A stretch of 29,288 bases of DNA, taken from positions 1 to 29,288 of the forward strand of contig JBHORD010000096.1 of assembly GCA_042408355.1 (NCBI GenBank), written 5' to 3'. Shown piece by piece: positions 22,515 through 29,288 of this stretch; positions within the stretch are counted from its first letter, which is position 1; every line of letters starts with the position of its first letter. The notes below the pieces were generated by a model. It saw only the letters and a list, made by a program, of their open reading frames with translations. It ran no database searches and had not been told where the DNA came from. Made by a program: the position numbers and the translations under genes. The DNA is from Fen-1038 sp042408355. Its GTDB lineage: Bacteria; Chloroflexota; Anaerolineae; Anaerolineales; Villigracilaceae.

Positions 22515-23159
22515 TCAAATTGTTCCCTGTGTCTGAAAGACCCAGTCCCATATCGGCGAACTGACTCCAAAGCGCGTATCTGGGTCTTTATAGTGATGTT
22601 GCATGTGATAGCGCTTGAGGTATTTGGCATAACCTGAATGCATTGGAAAATGGTGTGTGGCGTAATGCGTCAGGTCGTACATCAGGTATCCGATCAGAAA
22701 CCCGGACATCATCGGCGATGTCCATTGCGGCGCTTTGAGCAGAACATCCAGAATCAAATGGAACAACCCAAAGAAAATAATGAACCCCGGTATGCTTACC
22801 GGCAGCGGCATGACGAGGCGCGTCTTCACCTGCGGCTGGGCGTGATGGATGCCGTGAAACAGAAAGAGGATCCGCTCCTGGCGCGGGCTGGTCGGTTTGT
22901 GGTGGAAAAGAAAGCGGTGCAGGGTGTATTCGGCAAACGTCCACAGAAAGAGACCGACGACAAAACCCAGCGGGATGTAAATCGGGAATGCGGAGGCCGG
23001 CGCTTTCCTCACAGCGTCAACGAGAAAAAGAGCCGCGATCGGCAGCCAGAGAACAAGGATGGTGATCGGGCTGATGTGCGTGAAGAATTCCAAAAAATTG
23101 GATTTGAACAGCCGGATGGGTACGGCGTCGCGTTGAGCATCAATGGGCAGATGATTCAT
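22515..23159 (-). CDS. Fatty acid hydroxylase / sterol desaturase superfamily membrane protein
   Basis: This 214-residue membrane di-iron protein has the full set of His boxes: HRFLFHH (81-87), HGIHH (102-106), HYATHH (165-170) and HMQHH (185-189), with His174 nearby. This pattern is closest to fatty acid 2-hydroxylases. About four hydrophobic segments are spaced between the boxes. It probably hydroxylates an acyl chain or another lipid. The ATG 23159 follows GAGGTGG at normal distance. A 192-bp gap separates it from the lipoprotein gene, and another 192-bp gap from the YwiC-like gene; I saw no gene in either. Confidence 0.88.
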   Translation of the reverse strand: MNHLPIDAQRDAVPIRLFKSNFLEFFTHISPITILVLWLPIAALFLVDAVRKAPASAFPIYIPLGFVVGLFLWTFAEYTLHRFLFHHKPTSPRQERILFLFHGIHHAQPQVKTRLVMPLPVSIPGFIIFFGLFHLILDVLLKAPQWTSPMMSGFLIGYLMYDLTHYATHHFPMHSGYAKYLKRYHMQHHYKDPDTRFGVSSPIWDWVFQTQGTI

Positions 23160-23351
23160 GATGGGCCACCTCGTTTATGAACTCTTATGGTTTCAAAAGA
23201 CGTCCGGCGCTGCTACGTGCGATTCGTTCTCTCATCGGCGGGACGGACGGGCGGTTTATCCAGAAAATCCTGCCGCTATCGCCCAGGTTTCGCGCCAGCC
23301 TCGATTGTTGCCGCGTACTTTTACCGATGTCTTCGATCGTCCGCCCGCGCC

Positions 23352-23990
23352 TCATGGACAGTGTGAGAGTGTAATGCTGTTTATGGCGACCGGCGTGCGC
23401 CCTACGATACGATTCTGACTGTTGGTTGCGACCAATTGATATTGAACCCATGCCAGTTGGAAATCCTGCGAGTAGGGTATGCCTCTTGCCAGAAGGCGGT
23501 ATGTGAATGTTCCCGCTCCATCGGTGTGCATGCTGACGCCGTCGCTCCAGCGCGTCGTCACTCCCGTGCTTTGACTCTGAAGGCGCACGAAGAGCAATAC
23601 GTCTGCAATATCAAGTCCGCTTGTTGCATGGGCGGTGATCGTCACAGAGGAGGCCGGGCAGTTCTGTCCCCATGTAATTAAATTTCCCGAAAGCGTCACG
23701 CTGTCGAATACAGAACCGGAAGTCGTGACCGTCGCGGTGGGTTGACCTGGCGGCGTGGATGTGGCTGGAACGATGGTGGCGGTGGGCGTAAGGGTTGTGG
23801 GAATCGGAGTAAACGTTGGCGGCGGCTGAGTCGGCGTGACGGTGGCCGTTGGAGTTGTGGTGGGCGGGAGCGTTTGGGTGGGGAAGGGTACCGTTGGCAA
23901 TGGAGTGGATGTGGCGGGAATCAAATTGGCGGTGGAGCACGCCAGTATCATCAAGCTCAGAATGAAGATCATCAGGTAGAGTTTTTTCAT
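23352..23990 (-). CDS. Lipoprotein with Thr/Pro linker and Ig-like C-terminal domain
   Basis: This 212-residue exported protein has a signal peptide MKKLYLMIF and lipobox ILAC (Cys18), then a Thr/Pro-rich linker (about 25-85) of the kind common in Chloroflexota surface proteins. A beta-rich domain of about 120 residues follows, including GNLITWGQNCPASSVTI and WSDGVSMHTDGAGTFTYRLL, which looks immunoglobulin-like. Two Cys (NCP and the C-terminal HCP) could form a disulphide. I chose ATG 23990, six bases after GAGG; the frame opens four codons earlier. The ligand or partner is unknown. Confidence 0.82.
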   Translation of the reverse strand: MKKLYLMIFILSLMILACSTANLIPATSTPLPTVPFPTQTLPPTTTPTATVTPTQPPPTFTPIPTTLTPTATIVPATSTPPGQPTATVTTSGSVFDSVTLSGNLITWGQNCPASSVTITAHATSGLDIADVLLFVRLQSQSTGVTTRWSDGVSMHTDGAGTFTYRLLARGIPYSQDFQLAWVQYQLVATNSQNRIVGRTPVAINSITLSHCP

Positions 23991-24013
23991 AGATTGCCTC
24001 ATCAGGGTTTGAC

Positions 24014-24055
24014 CCGGCGGAGAACCAACCTGCTAGATTTTAGCCCATCCGCCGG
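24014..24055 (-). promoter_or_regulatory. Inverted repeat around a candidate -10 box before the lipoprotein gene
   Basis: CCGGCGGA (24014-24021) and TCCGCCGG (24048-24055) are perfect inverted repeats separated by 26 bases. The minus strand reads TAAAAT at 24037-24042 between them, about 47 bases before the lipoprotein ATG. It could be an operator or a hairpin after the upstream gene. Confidence 0.4.
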
Positions 24056-24085
24056 ATTCCCGCGCAAGCGTTTTGCCTGCACACT

Positions 24086-24934
24086 TTAATGAACTTCAAG
24101 GTTTGAGATGACGGCGTTCAGGCGGGTGTCGGGAGGAATGGAGTAGCTGAGCCATAATCCGCGCGAAAGATACGGCACATCCATGTTGCCGGCATCCTTT
24201 CCGTCAATGGTTATGGTGAGCTGGCGCCCGTTTAATTTCATATCAATAGACTGAGGTTTGGAAAAACGTAAGCGCGTCCACAAGGTATTTGTATATTTTC
24301 CGTCCTCCACGAGTTGTTCAAGGATGGTATCTGCGCCAAACGAATAATGAAAATAAATCATTCTATTGCCGACCGACCCAGGTTTGCTTATGTTGATAAT
24401 TCCAACTCCGATGACGCCGGAACGATCTCTGGCGAGATCGAAACTTGTGACCAGGATATCAAAGCTCACCTCGCCAAAAGTCGGTATGGCTGAGTAAACC
24501 GCATGGAATTGTCCGTCAGTCAGCGAAAAAGCGGGGGCGAGATCAATTGTGTTGCCATCCATCCTCATTCCCCATGCGGATAAATCCCAACAGCCTTCGC
24601 TGGGACTCATGTTTGGGCCCGGGTTGTAAGGCGTCCAAATGTTGCTATCGAAACAGCCCACAGACGGAGAAGAGTAGGTGGGCGGATATGTGGAAGATGC
24701 AATTGGAGTTCGTGTTACAGCATTTACGGCGCCGGGAGCCGCAGGGGATAATGCAGGTGGAATAAATGCAGGCGTTGACATCGTTGCGAACGGCGTCGGT
24801 GTTTTGTAGAAGGTGGATACGAGCGGGTCTTTAAAAATGGTTAATATGGTGCCGATTAAGCCGATAAGCGCAACAATTATCATGCCTAGAAATGTATTGT
24901 TGTTCTCTCTTTGACTGTCTCTATTGTCAGGCAT
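24086..24934 (-). CDS. Membrane-anchored protein with Thr/Pro/Ala linker, unknown C-terminal beta domain
   Basis: This 282-residue protein has a short polar N-terminus, one transmembrane helix (about 15-35), a Thr/Pro/Ala-rich linker (about 43-90), and a C-terminal extracytoplasmic domain. That domain has alternating strands (FSLTDGQFHAVYSAIP, MKLNGRQLTITIDGKDAG, SRGLWLSYSI) that resemble a concanavalin-like or LamG-type sandwich. I do not recognise a specific family. ATG 24934 follows GAGG by nine bases; a TTG at 24958 would add eight residues. It lies 95 bases before the lipoprotein gene on the same strand and has the same linker style, so both may act at the cell surface. Confidence 0.78.
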   Translation of the reverse strand: MPDNRDSQRENNNTFLGMIIVALIGLIGTILTIFKDPLVSTFYKTPTPFATMSTPAFIPPALSPAAPGAVNAVTRTPIASSTYPPTYSSPSVGCFDSNIWTPYNPGPNMSPSEGCWDLSAWGMRMDGNTIDLAPAFSLTDGQFHAVYSAIPTFGEVSFDILVTSFDLARDRSGVIGVGIINISKPGSVGNRMIYFHYSFGADTILEQLVEDGKYTNTLWTRLRFSKPQSIDMKLNGRQLTITIDGKDAGNMDVPYLSRGLWLSYSIPPDTRLNAVISNLEVH

Positions 24935-25043
24935 ATTCAACCGCCTCTTGCGCGTCAAAATTGTCTATCGCGTTTCAATTCCCAACTGACCAAACCGTTT
25001 ATCTATTAGACTTTATCGGCAATACGCGAAAAACCGACTCTGG

Positions 25044-25108
25044 ACGCTGATCCACGCAGAAAATGCAGATGTTTGCTTTTGCATCAGCGTACGTCCGCGT
25101 TTTTCTGC
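25044..25108. repeat. Two interleaved inverted repeat pairs
   Basis: ACGCTGAT (25044-25051) faces ATCAGCGT (25083-25090), and GCAGAAAA (25056-25063) faces TTTTCTGC (25101-25108). Because they interlock, both cannot form simple hairpins at once. The words are like the degenerate intergenic repeats with CTGCGTGGATCAGCG-type sequence found in many bacterial genomes. Confidence 0.5.
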
Positions 25109-25224
25109 CTCCCCATTTTATTTCCGATGGAGTCTATTGAAATCCAAAACTAAGACACAAGGATAAAACCAAACTCGTCTCCCTGCAAGTGCAAAATTGC
25201 TTCGGCGTACCGCAATCAATCTTT

Positions 25225-25243
25225 TCATCTGGTTGTCATCTGG
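25225..25243 (+). promoter_or_regulatory. Direct repeat with 11-bp period before the flavin operon
   Basis: TCATCTGG occurs at 25225-25232 and again at 25236-25243, a period of 11 bases (one helical turn), as for tandem response regulator sites. The second copy overlaps the hairpin that follows. No regulator is encoded beside it. Confidence 0.4.
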
Positions 25244-25270
25244 CTGTGCTACCATTTTTTGGCACAGCCA
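25241..25270 (+). promoter_or_regulatory. 9-bp hairpin directly before the ribosome-binding site of the flavin operon
   Basis: TGGCTGTGC (25241-25249) pairs perfectly with GCACAGCCA (25262-25270) around a 12-nt loop ending in TTTTTTG. The GAGGAG ribosome-binding site begins at 25271. As DNA it is an operator-like palindrome; as RNA it is a stem next to the start. Confidence 0.6.
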
Positions 25271-25280
25271 GAGGAGACCT

Positions 25281-25811
25281 ATGCCGAGAAGCAGATCAAA
25301 TTCCACATTTAATTTCAGCCGGGGGATCAGGAAATTCTTTCTGTCCGCGTTCGTGGTGTTCGCGTTCATCGTGTATGCCGTCCATGAACGGCTGACAAGC
25401 TCGAGCGCCGCGCCCGCCTCCGCTTCCGCCGCGCCCGCTTCAGGGTCCGGGCAGGAAGCGTCGAATCCGTCTGGCGCTTCGTCTGCCCAGCAGGCTCCCG
25501 CATCCAATTCCTCCTCTTCGAGTTCGGCGGCGTATAAAGATGGAGTTTATACCGGGCCGCCCATTGACGTCAATTATGGATTGGTTGAAGTTCAGGCCAC
25601 GGTTCAACACGGCAGGCTGGCAAGCGTCCAGTTTCTGCAGTATCCCAACGACCGCCGAACGTCAGTGCAGATCAACTCCATTGCGATTCCTTATTTACAG
25701 CAGGAGGCGCTTCAGGCGCAATCTGCCAATGTGGATATTATTTCGGGCGCCACGCTGACCAGCGAAGGATTCCAGATGTCGTTGCAATCGGCGCTTTCCA
25801 ATGCACATTGA
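25281..25811 (+). CDS. Membrane-tethered FMN-binding domain protein
   Basis: This 176-residue protein should carry FMN bound covalently to Thr158 in the ApbE target motif DIISGATLTS (152-161), as in RnfG and NqrC. It has a basic N-terminus (MPRSRSNSTFNFSRGIRK), one transmembrane helix (about 19-35), a long Ser/Ala/Pro linker (about 40-84), and an FMN-binding domain (85-176). The positive-inside rule puts the domain outside the cytoplasm. It is shorter than RnfG and NqrC, and has only the FMN domain. ATG 25281 follows GAGGAG by four bases; the frame is open upstream but that part is not protein-like. It overlaps the ApbE gene by 11 bases. Confidence 0.9.
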   Translation: MPRSRSNSTFNFSRGIRKFFLSAFVVFAFIVYAVHERLTSSSAAPASASAAPASGSGQEASNPSGASSAQQAPASNSSSSSSAAYKDGVYTGPPIDVNYGLVEVQATVQHGRLASVQFLQYPNDRRTSVQINSIAIPYLQQEALQAQSANVDIISGATLTSEGFQMSLQSALSNAH

Positions 25812-26604
25812 TCTTGTGAAGCAGACGCGCATTCTTATGGGTATGCCGGTGACGGTGGATGTGGTTGATGCGGCGGATGAACCTGTGGGCGGTACTTCGG
25901 TAGCTGGCAACCGGCTGATTAGTGATTCGGTAATGGATGAAGTGTTCGATTACTTCACTTATGTGGATGAAAAGTTCAGCACGTATAAAGACGCGTCTGA
26001 AATTTCGCGCATCAACCGCGGCGAGTTAAAGATTGAGGAGGCCAGCGAAGATATGAAAATCATTTTCATGCTGGCTGAGCAGACGCGCGCCGAGTCGAAC
26101 GGCTATTTCGATATTCGTCACAATGGAATCATTGACCCGTCCGGCATCGTCAAGGGCTGGGCGATTTATAATGCCGCCGAAATTTTGCGTAAAAAGGGTT
26201 TCGTAAATTTTTATGTGGACGCGGGCGGCGATATTCAAGTCGGCGGAACAAATCATCAGGGCGAGAAATGGCGCGTCGGCATCCGCAATCCGTTCCACAT
26301 GGATGAGATCGTCAAGATTCTTTCAGTGACGGATTGCGGCGTGGCGACCTCCGGCACGTATGTGCGCGGACAGCATATCTACAATCCAAAGAACAACGGA
26401 CAGGCGATCACCGACATTTTGAGTCTGACCGTGATCGGGCCGGATGTTTACGAAGCGGATCGTTTTGCAACCGCCGCGTTTGCAATGGGACGCGCCGGAA
26501 TTGATTTCATCGAGTCTCTGCCTGGCTTCGAAGGCTATATGATTGATAAGGACAGGCAGGCAACGTACACCACTGGCTTTTCGAGGTATGTTCTGAATGC
26601 TTAA
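25801..26604 (+). CDS. apbE: FAD:protein FMN transferase (ApbE family)
   Basis: ApbE moves FMN from FAD onto a Thr or Ser of target proteins, using Mg2+. The 267 residues hold the family motifs IDPSGIVKGWA (111-121), YVDAGGDIQVGG (138-149), ATSGTYVRGQHIYNP (182-196) and ADRFATAAFAMG (219-230). It begins MHIDLVKQTRILMGMPVTVD directly with the fold and has no signal peptide or lipobox, whereas typical ApbE proteins are exported lipoproteins. Its likely substrate is the FMN-binding protein encoded just upstream. It overlaps that gene by 11 bases and the downstream gene by eight. Confidence 0.93.
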   Translation: MHIDLVKQTRILMGMPVTVDVVDAADEPVGGTSVAGNRLISDSVMDEVFDYFTYVDEKFSTYKDASEISRINRGELKIEEASEDMKIIFMLAEQTRAESNGYFDIRHNGIIDPSGIVKGWAIYNAAEILRKKGFVNFYVDAGGDIQVGGTNHQGEKWRVGIRNPFHMDEIVKILSVTDCGVATSGTYVRGQHIYNPKNNGQAITDILSLTVIGPDVYEADRFATAAFAMGRAGIDFIESLPGFEGYMIDKDRQATYTTGFSRYVLNA

Positions 26605-28117
26605 AACCATTGACAGCCTGCTCAACCGCGTCACGATGTACCGGCTGGTTTTGTATTATTTGATTTTTCTTGTTACGGCCGCGTTTCTGTTGAGCGTCGC
26701 GAATGTATTTTCATTCGATCCGTTCGCGTTTTTATTGACGGTCGCGTTTTTGCTGATCGTCTCGGCGATTACGAACCGCATCTTTTCCCGGACGTTTGGC
26801 GTGCCGGCCAACGTGGAATCGTTCTACATCACCGCTTTGATCCTCGCCCTCATCATCACGCCTCTGCATTCATTTAACGATTTATGGTTCTTGGGGTGGG
26901 CGGCTGTTCTGGCAATGGCTTCCAAATACATCATCGCGATCAAGGGGAAACATTTGTTTAATCCCGCGGCCTTCGCCGTTGCGGTGACTTATTATGCCAT
27001 CAACCAGTCTGCCAGCTGGTGGGTGGGTTCCGGCCCAATGCTGTTCTTTGTTATCGTGGGCGGTTTGCTGGTCGTCCGCAAACTGGGCCGCTTCGACATG
27101 GTGCTGAGTTTTCTGCTCACAGCCGTTGCGGTCATCTGGGTTTCCAGTTTGTTCACTGGAAATAATTTCATCTCTGCCTTGCAAAATGCTGTTCTTTATT
27201 CGCCGTTGTTCTTCTTTGCCTTCATCATCCTGACCGAACCGTTGACGACTCCGCCGACGCGTCGTTTGCGGATTTACTACGGCGCGCTGGTCGGATTTCT
27301 ATTTGCGCCGCAGTTCCATGTCGGCGCGTTGTTCCTCACGCCGGAAATCGCCATTTTGCTGGGGAATATTTTCTCTTACCTCGTCAGCCCTAAAGAAAAA
27401 CTTGTTCTCCGTCTCAAGGAAAAGAATCGCATCGCGCCTGACGTCTACGAATTTATTTTCCCTGCGCCGCGCCGCTTTGCGTTCGTCCCCGGCCAATACA
27501 TGGAGTGGACTCTCGCACACCCCGATACCGACGACCGCGGCAACCGCCGGTACTTTACGATTGCCTCCTCGCCGACTGAGCGCAATCTGCGGCTGGGAGT
27601 GAAGTTCTATCCGAAGTCCAGCACATTCAAAAAGGCTTTGCTGGCGATGGATAAAAATACGGAAATCGTTGCCTCGCAGCTGGCGGGCGATTTTGTTTTG
27701 CCGGCAGATCCCCAGCAAAAAGTTGTTCTGATCGCAGGCGGCATCGGCATTACACCGTTTCGAAGCATGATCAAATATCTGCTGGATCATCGCGAGCGCA
27801 GGCCGATTACGGTTTTTTACACTGCCACGACCGTCAATGATTTTGTTTACAAAGATGTATTCGACCGTGCCCAACAGGAATTGGGAATCAAAACGATTTA
27901 CACCGTGACCGATAATCAAAATCTGCCATCTTCATGGACGGGCAAAGTCGGACGCATCACCCCAGAGATGATTCGCGCCGCGGCGCCTGATTATCGAAAT
28001 TGTTTATTCTATGTTTCCGGTTCGCGCAATTTGGTGGATTCGATGAAGGATACATTGCGGCGGCTTGGCGTGGCGGGCCATCAAATCAAGACGGATTATT
28101 TCGCCGGGCTGGCATAG
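26597..28117 (+). CDS. RnfD/NqrB-like membrane domain fused to ferredoxin-NADP reductase-like domain
   Basis: This 506-residue fusion has an N-terminal membrane part (about 15-262, eight to nine hydrophobic segments). HLFNPAAFAVA and TEPLTTPPTRRLRIYYGALV (213-232) in it match the RnfD/NqrB family. The C-terminal part (about 266-506) is a flavin reductase: RRYFTIASSP (317-326) binds FAD, GGIGITPFRSM (381-391) and YVSGS (472-476) bind NAD(P)H. The membrane part has no SGAT flavinylation motif, unlike RnfD and NqrB. Electrons would pass from NAD(P)H to FAD, then through the membrane to the tethered FMN protein encoded upstream. The final acceptor is unknown. The gene overlaps the ApbE gene by eight bases. 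Confidence 0.88.
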   Translation: MLKTIDSLLNRVTMYRLVLYYLIFLVTAAFLLSVANVFSFDPFAFLLTVAFLLIVSAITNRIFSRTFGVPANVESFYITALILALIITPLHSFNDLWFLGWAAVLAMASKYIIAIKGKHLFNPAAFAVAVTYYAINQSASWWVGSGPMLFFVIVGGLLVVRKLGRFDMVLSFLLTAVAVIWVSSLFTGNNFISALQNAVLYSPLFFFAFIILTEPLTTPPTRRLRIYYGALVGFLFAPQFHVGALFLTPEIAILLGNIFSYLVSPKEKLVLRLKEKNRIAPDVYEFIFPAPRRFAFVPGQYMEWTLAHPDTDDRGNRRYFTIASSPTERNLRLGVKFYPKSSTFKKALLAMDKNTEIVASQLAGDFVLPADPQQKVVLIAGGIGITPFRSMIKYLLDHRERRPITVFYTATTVNDFVYKDVFDRAQQELGIKTIYTVTDNQNLPSSWTGKVGRITPEMIRAAAPDYRNCLFYVSGSRNLVDSMKDTLRRLGVAGHQIKTDYFAGLA

Positions 28118-28165
28118 GTCATTCCAGGGAACACAATTACCCAAAAAATTTAAATCGGATGCCGG

Positions 28166-28208
28166 GAACGCGGATTACCGCCGATTCAAAAAATAAAAAT
28201 CCGCGTTC
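28166..28208. terminator. Inverted repeat between convergent genes, possible two-way terminator
   Basis: GAACGCGGATT (28166-28176) is perfectly complementary to AATCCGCGTTC (28198-28208), with a 21-base A-rich spacer. It lies between convergent genes, where it could stop transcription from both sides. The words also resemble a common intergenic repeat family. Confidence 0.5.
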
Positions 28209-28234
28209 TCACCGGCAGCCGGTGTCTCCGAAGC

Positions 28235-29288
28235 CTAATGTCCGCCGGGCATGGGCATTTGGGTGGAACCGCGCCCGCCCCATTTGCCGGGCCAGCCGGG
28301 AAGGAAGGCGGCCATCACGAGCGCGGCAATGGATGCGTAGAACGTCAGCTTGTAAGCCGCGTCGAAGCCCTGCATGGTTTGATCGCAAACGAGTTTTAGT
28401 TCATCAAGGATTTTAGTCTTTGCGGCCTGCGCGGCCTGCGCAGGGAGGGACGCCAATGATGCGGATGTGCCCGGCGGAAGATTATCCTGCGCCGCGACGC
28501 CCGGCGTCTCGCAGATGCCGAATGGAGTCGTAACAGCCGCCAATGAATCCTGCATTTGATTCGCCTGCGCTTTGACATCCGGCGAGTAATAACTGACCAA
28601 AATTGTAGCCAGCGCCGCAACTGCAATGGCTTGAACAACAAAGCGCGTGCTGTTCAATAACGATGAGCCGCGCGGCAATACATCGAGATGAATACTGCTC
28701 AAGGCGGTCACGTAAGATGTTTGAAGCGTCAGGCCGATGGCCAGTCCGCGCAGGGCCAGCAGGAAAACAATATAAGGGATGGGCGTGGTGCCGCGAATTT
28801 CTGCCAGTTGCCAGGTGTTGATGCAAAGGATGATGAAACCGGTCACCATGATGGCGCGCGGACCGATCTTGTCATAGAGCCTTCCGGCGAGCGGCGTTGC
28901 AATTGCGGATGTGGCCGCCACGCCGAGCAAAATGATGCCGGCGTCGAGCGCGGTGCGCCCGCGGAAGGTTTGCAGATAGATGGGCATCAGAAATTCCGCG
29001 CCGAACAAAGCAACGGTTGCGATGTAACCGACAATGGACGCGTTCAGAAAAGTCGGATTGGAAAAGAGGCGCAAATCCATCATTGGATCTTTGGCGGCAT
29101 ATAGTTCCACCAACGCGTGGACGATCAACACCACAAATCCAAATGCCAATGCGAGCAAAGTAAACGTCCCGCCCCAGCCAAAATTCTCCGCGATGGACGC
29201 GGCGTATAGCACTGCGCCGAAACCGATGATCGCTGTAATTAATCCCAGCGGATCGAACAACGGCCGCTGGCTTGCCTGGTAATCGGGC
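28235..29288 (-). CDS. MFS transporter, DHA2 (EmrB/QacA) type, C-terminal part only
   Basis: The reading frame is open to the window edge, so the N-terminal part lies outside. About 350 residues remain, starting ASQRPLFDPLG, which is the usual middle loop of 14-helix drug:H+ antiporters. Eight or so hydrophobic segments follow, with GRLYDKIGPRAIMVTG as the conserved loop between helices. A long loop of about 75 residues with two Cys (CETPG and VCDQT) separates the last two helices, larger than is common in DHA2 proteins. The tail ends PGKWGGRGSTQMPMPGGH. The likely role is proton-driven export of drugs or lipophilic compounds. Confidence 0.85.
   Translation of the reverse strand, partial: PDYQASQRPLFDPLGLITAIIGFGAVLYAASIAENFGWGGTFTLLALAFGFVVLIVHALVELYAAKDPMMDLRLFSNPTFLNASIVGYIATVALFGAEFLMPIYLQTFRGRTALDAGIILLGVAATSAIATPLAGRLYDKIGPRAIMVTGFIILCINTWQLAEIRGTTPIPYIVFLLALRGLAIGLTLQTSYVTALSSIHLDVLPRGSSLLNSTRFVVQAIAVAALATILVSYYSPDVKAQANQMQDSLAAVTTPFGICETPGVAAQDNLPPGTSASLASLPAQAAQAAKTKILDELKLVCDQTMQGFDAAYKLTFYASIAALVMAAFLPGWPGKWGGRGSTQMPMPGGH

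Larger units (their letters stand above)
24935..25280. other. Divergent intergenic region with repeats, no gene
   Basis: This 346-bp stretch separates the divergent anchored protein gene and the flavin operon. I see no coding signal. It holds two interleaved pairs of 8-bp inverted repeats (25044-25108), a direct repeat (25225-25243) and a 9-bp hairpin (25241-25270) next to the ribosome-binding site of the FMN-binding gene. I could not identify a convincing -35/-10 pair. Confidence 0.7.

Noticed and set aside
25225..25243. CRISPR-like repeats
   Set aside because: Only two 8-bp copies with a 3-bp gap; this is an operator-like direct repeat, not an array.
25197..25280. Upstream extension of the FMN-binding protein
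   Set aside because: It would read through the hairpin and ribosome-binding site; ATG 25281 has a well-placed GAGGAG.

Overview
The window reads as bacterial chromosome of about 50-55% GC. It most likely comes from an Anaerolineae-type Chloroflexota, probably an uncultured lineage. This rests on gene style rather than on a marker gene, because there is no rRNA, tRNA or ribosomal protein gene here. The style includes a lipoprotein and an anchored protein with long Thr/Pro linkers, a solute-binding lipoprotein with an Ala/Thr/Gln/Pro tether, several polytopic GT39-like glycosyltransferases, a three-piece acyl-CoA carboxylase, and frequent GTG/TTG starts.

Layout. (1) 1-424: a CYTH-domain gene, interrupted in frame by a palindromic element and cut off at the window edge by a perfect 113-bp inverted repeat. 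(2) 477-8980, minus strand: an acyl-CoA dehydrogenase, an MDR oxidoreductase, a large membrane glycosyltransferase, a small membrane protein, then carboxyltransferase, biotin carboxylase and biotin carrier subunits of an acyl-CoA carboxylase. (3) 8981-9277: a divergent promoter region. (4) 9278-13361, plus strand: a complete PotD-A-B-C type ABC importer. (5) 13362-19664, plus strand: a structured leader with a small Arg-rich ORF, then two adjacent SET-domain proteins, a GT39-like protein, a CPBP intramembrane protease, a GNAT acetyltransferase, a ComEA-like protein, a SAM methyltransferase and a second GT39-like protein, packed with overlaps or very short gaps. (6) 19696-24934, minus strand: a second acyl-CoA dehydrogenase, DsrE and DUF2007 proteins, a YwiC-like membrane protein, a fatty acid hydroxylase-like protein, and two Thr/Pro-linker exported or anchored proteins. 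(7) 25281-28117, plus strand: a compact flavin redox operon (membrane-tethered FMN-binding protein, ApbE flavin transferase, RnfD/NqrB-like membrane domain fused to a ferredoxin-NADP reductase-like domain). (8) 28235 to the end, minus strand: the C-terminal part of a DHA2-type MFS transporter.

How the parts work together. The carboxylase, dehydrogenases and MDR enzyme fit acyl-CoA metabolism, with the branch (propionyl-, acetyl- or other acyl-CoA) unresolved. The Pot genes form one importer. The SET to GT39 run could be a cluster for modifying proteins or the cell surface, which is inference from spacing and families. The 25-28 kb operon is the clearest candidate for an unusual system: a minimal NAD(P)H-driven electron path through the membrane to a covalently bound FMN, distinct from full Rnf or Nqr. 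No CRISPR array, transposase, tRNA, rRNA or replication origin was seen.
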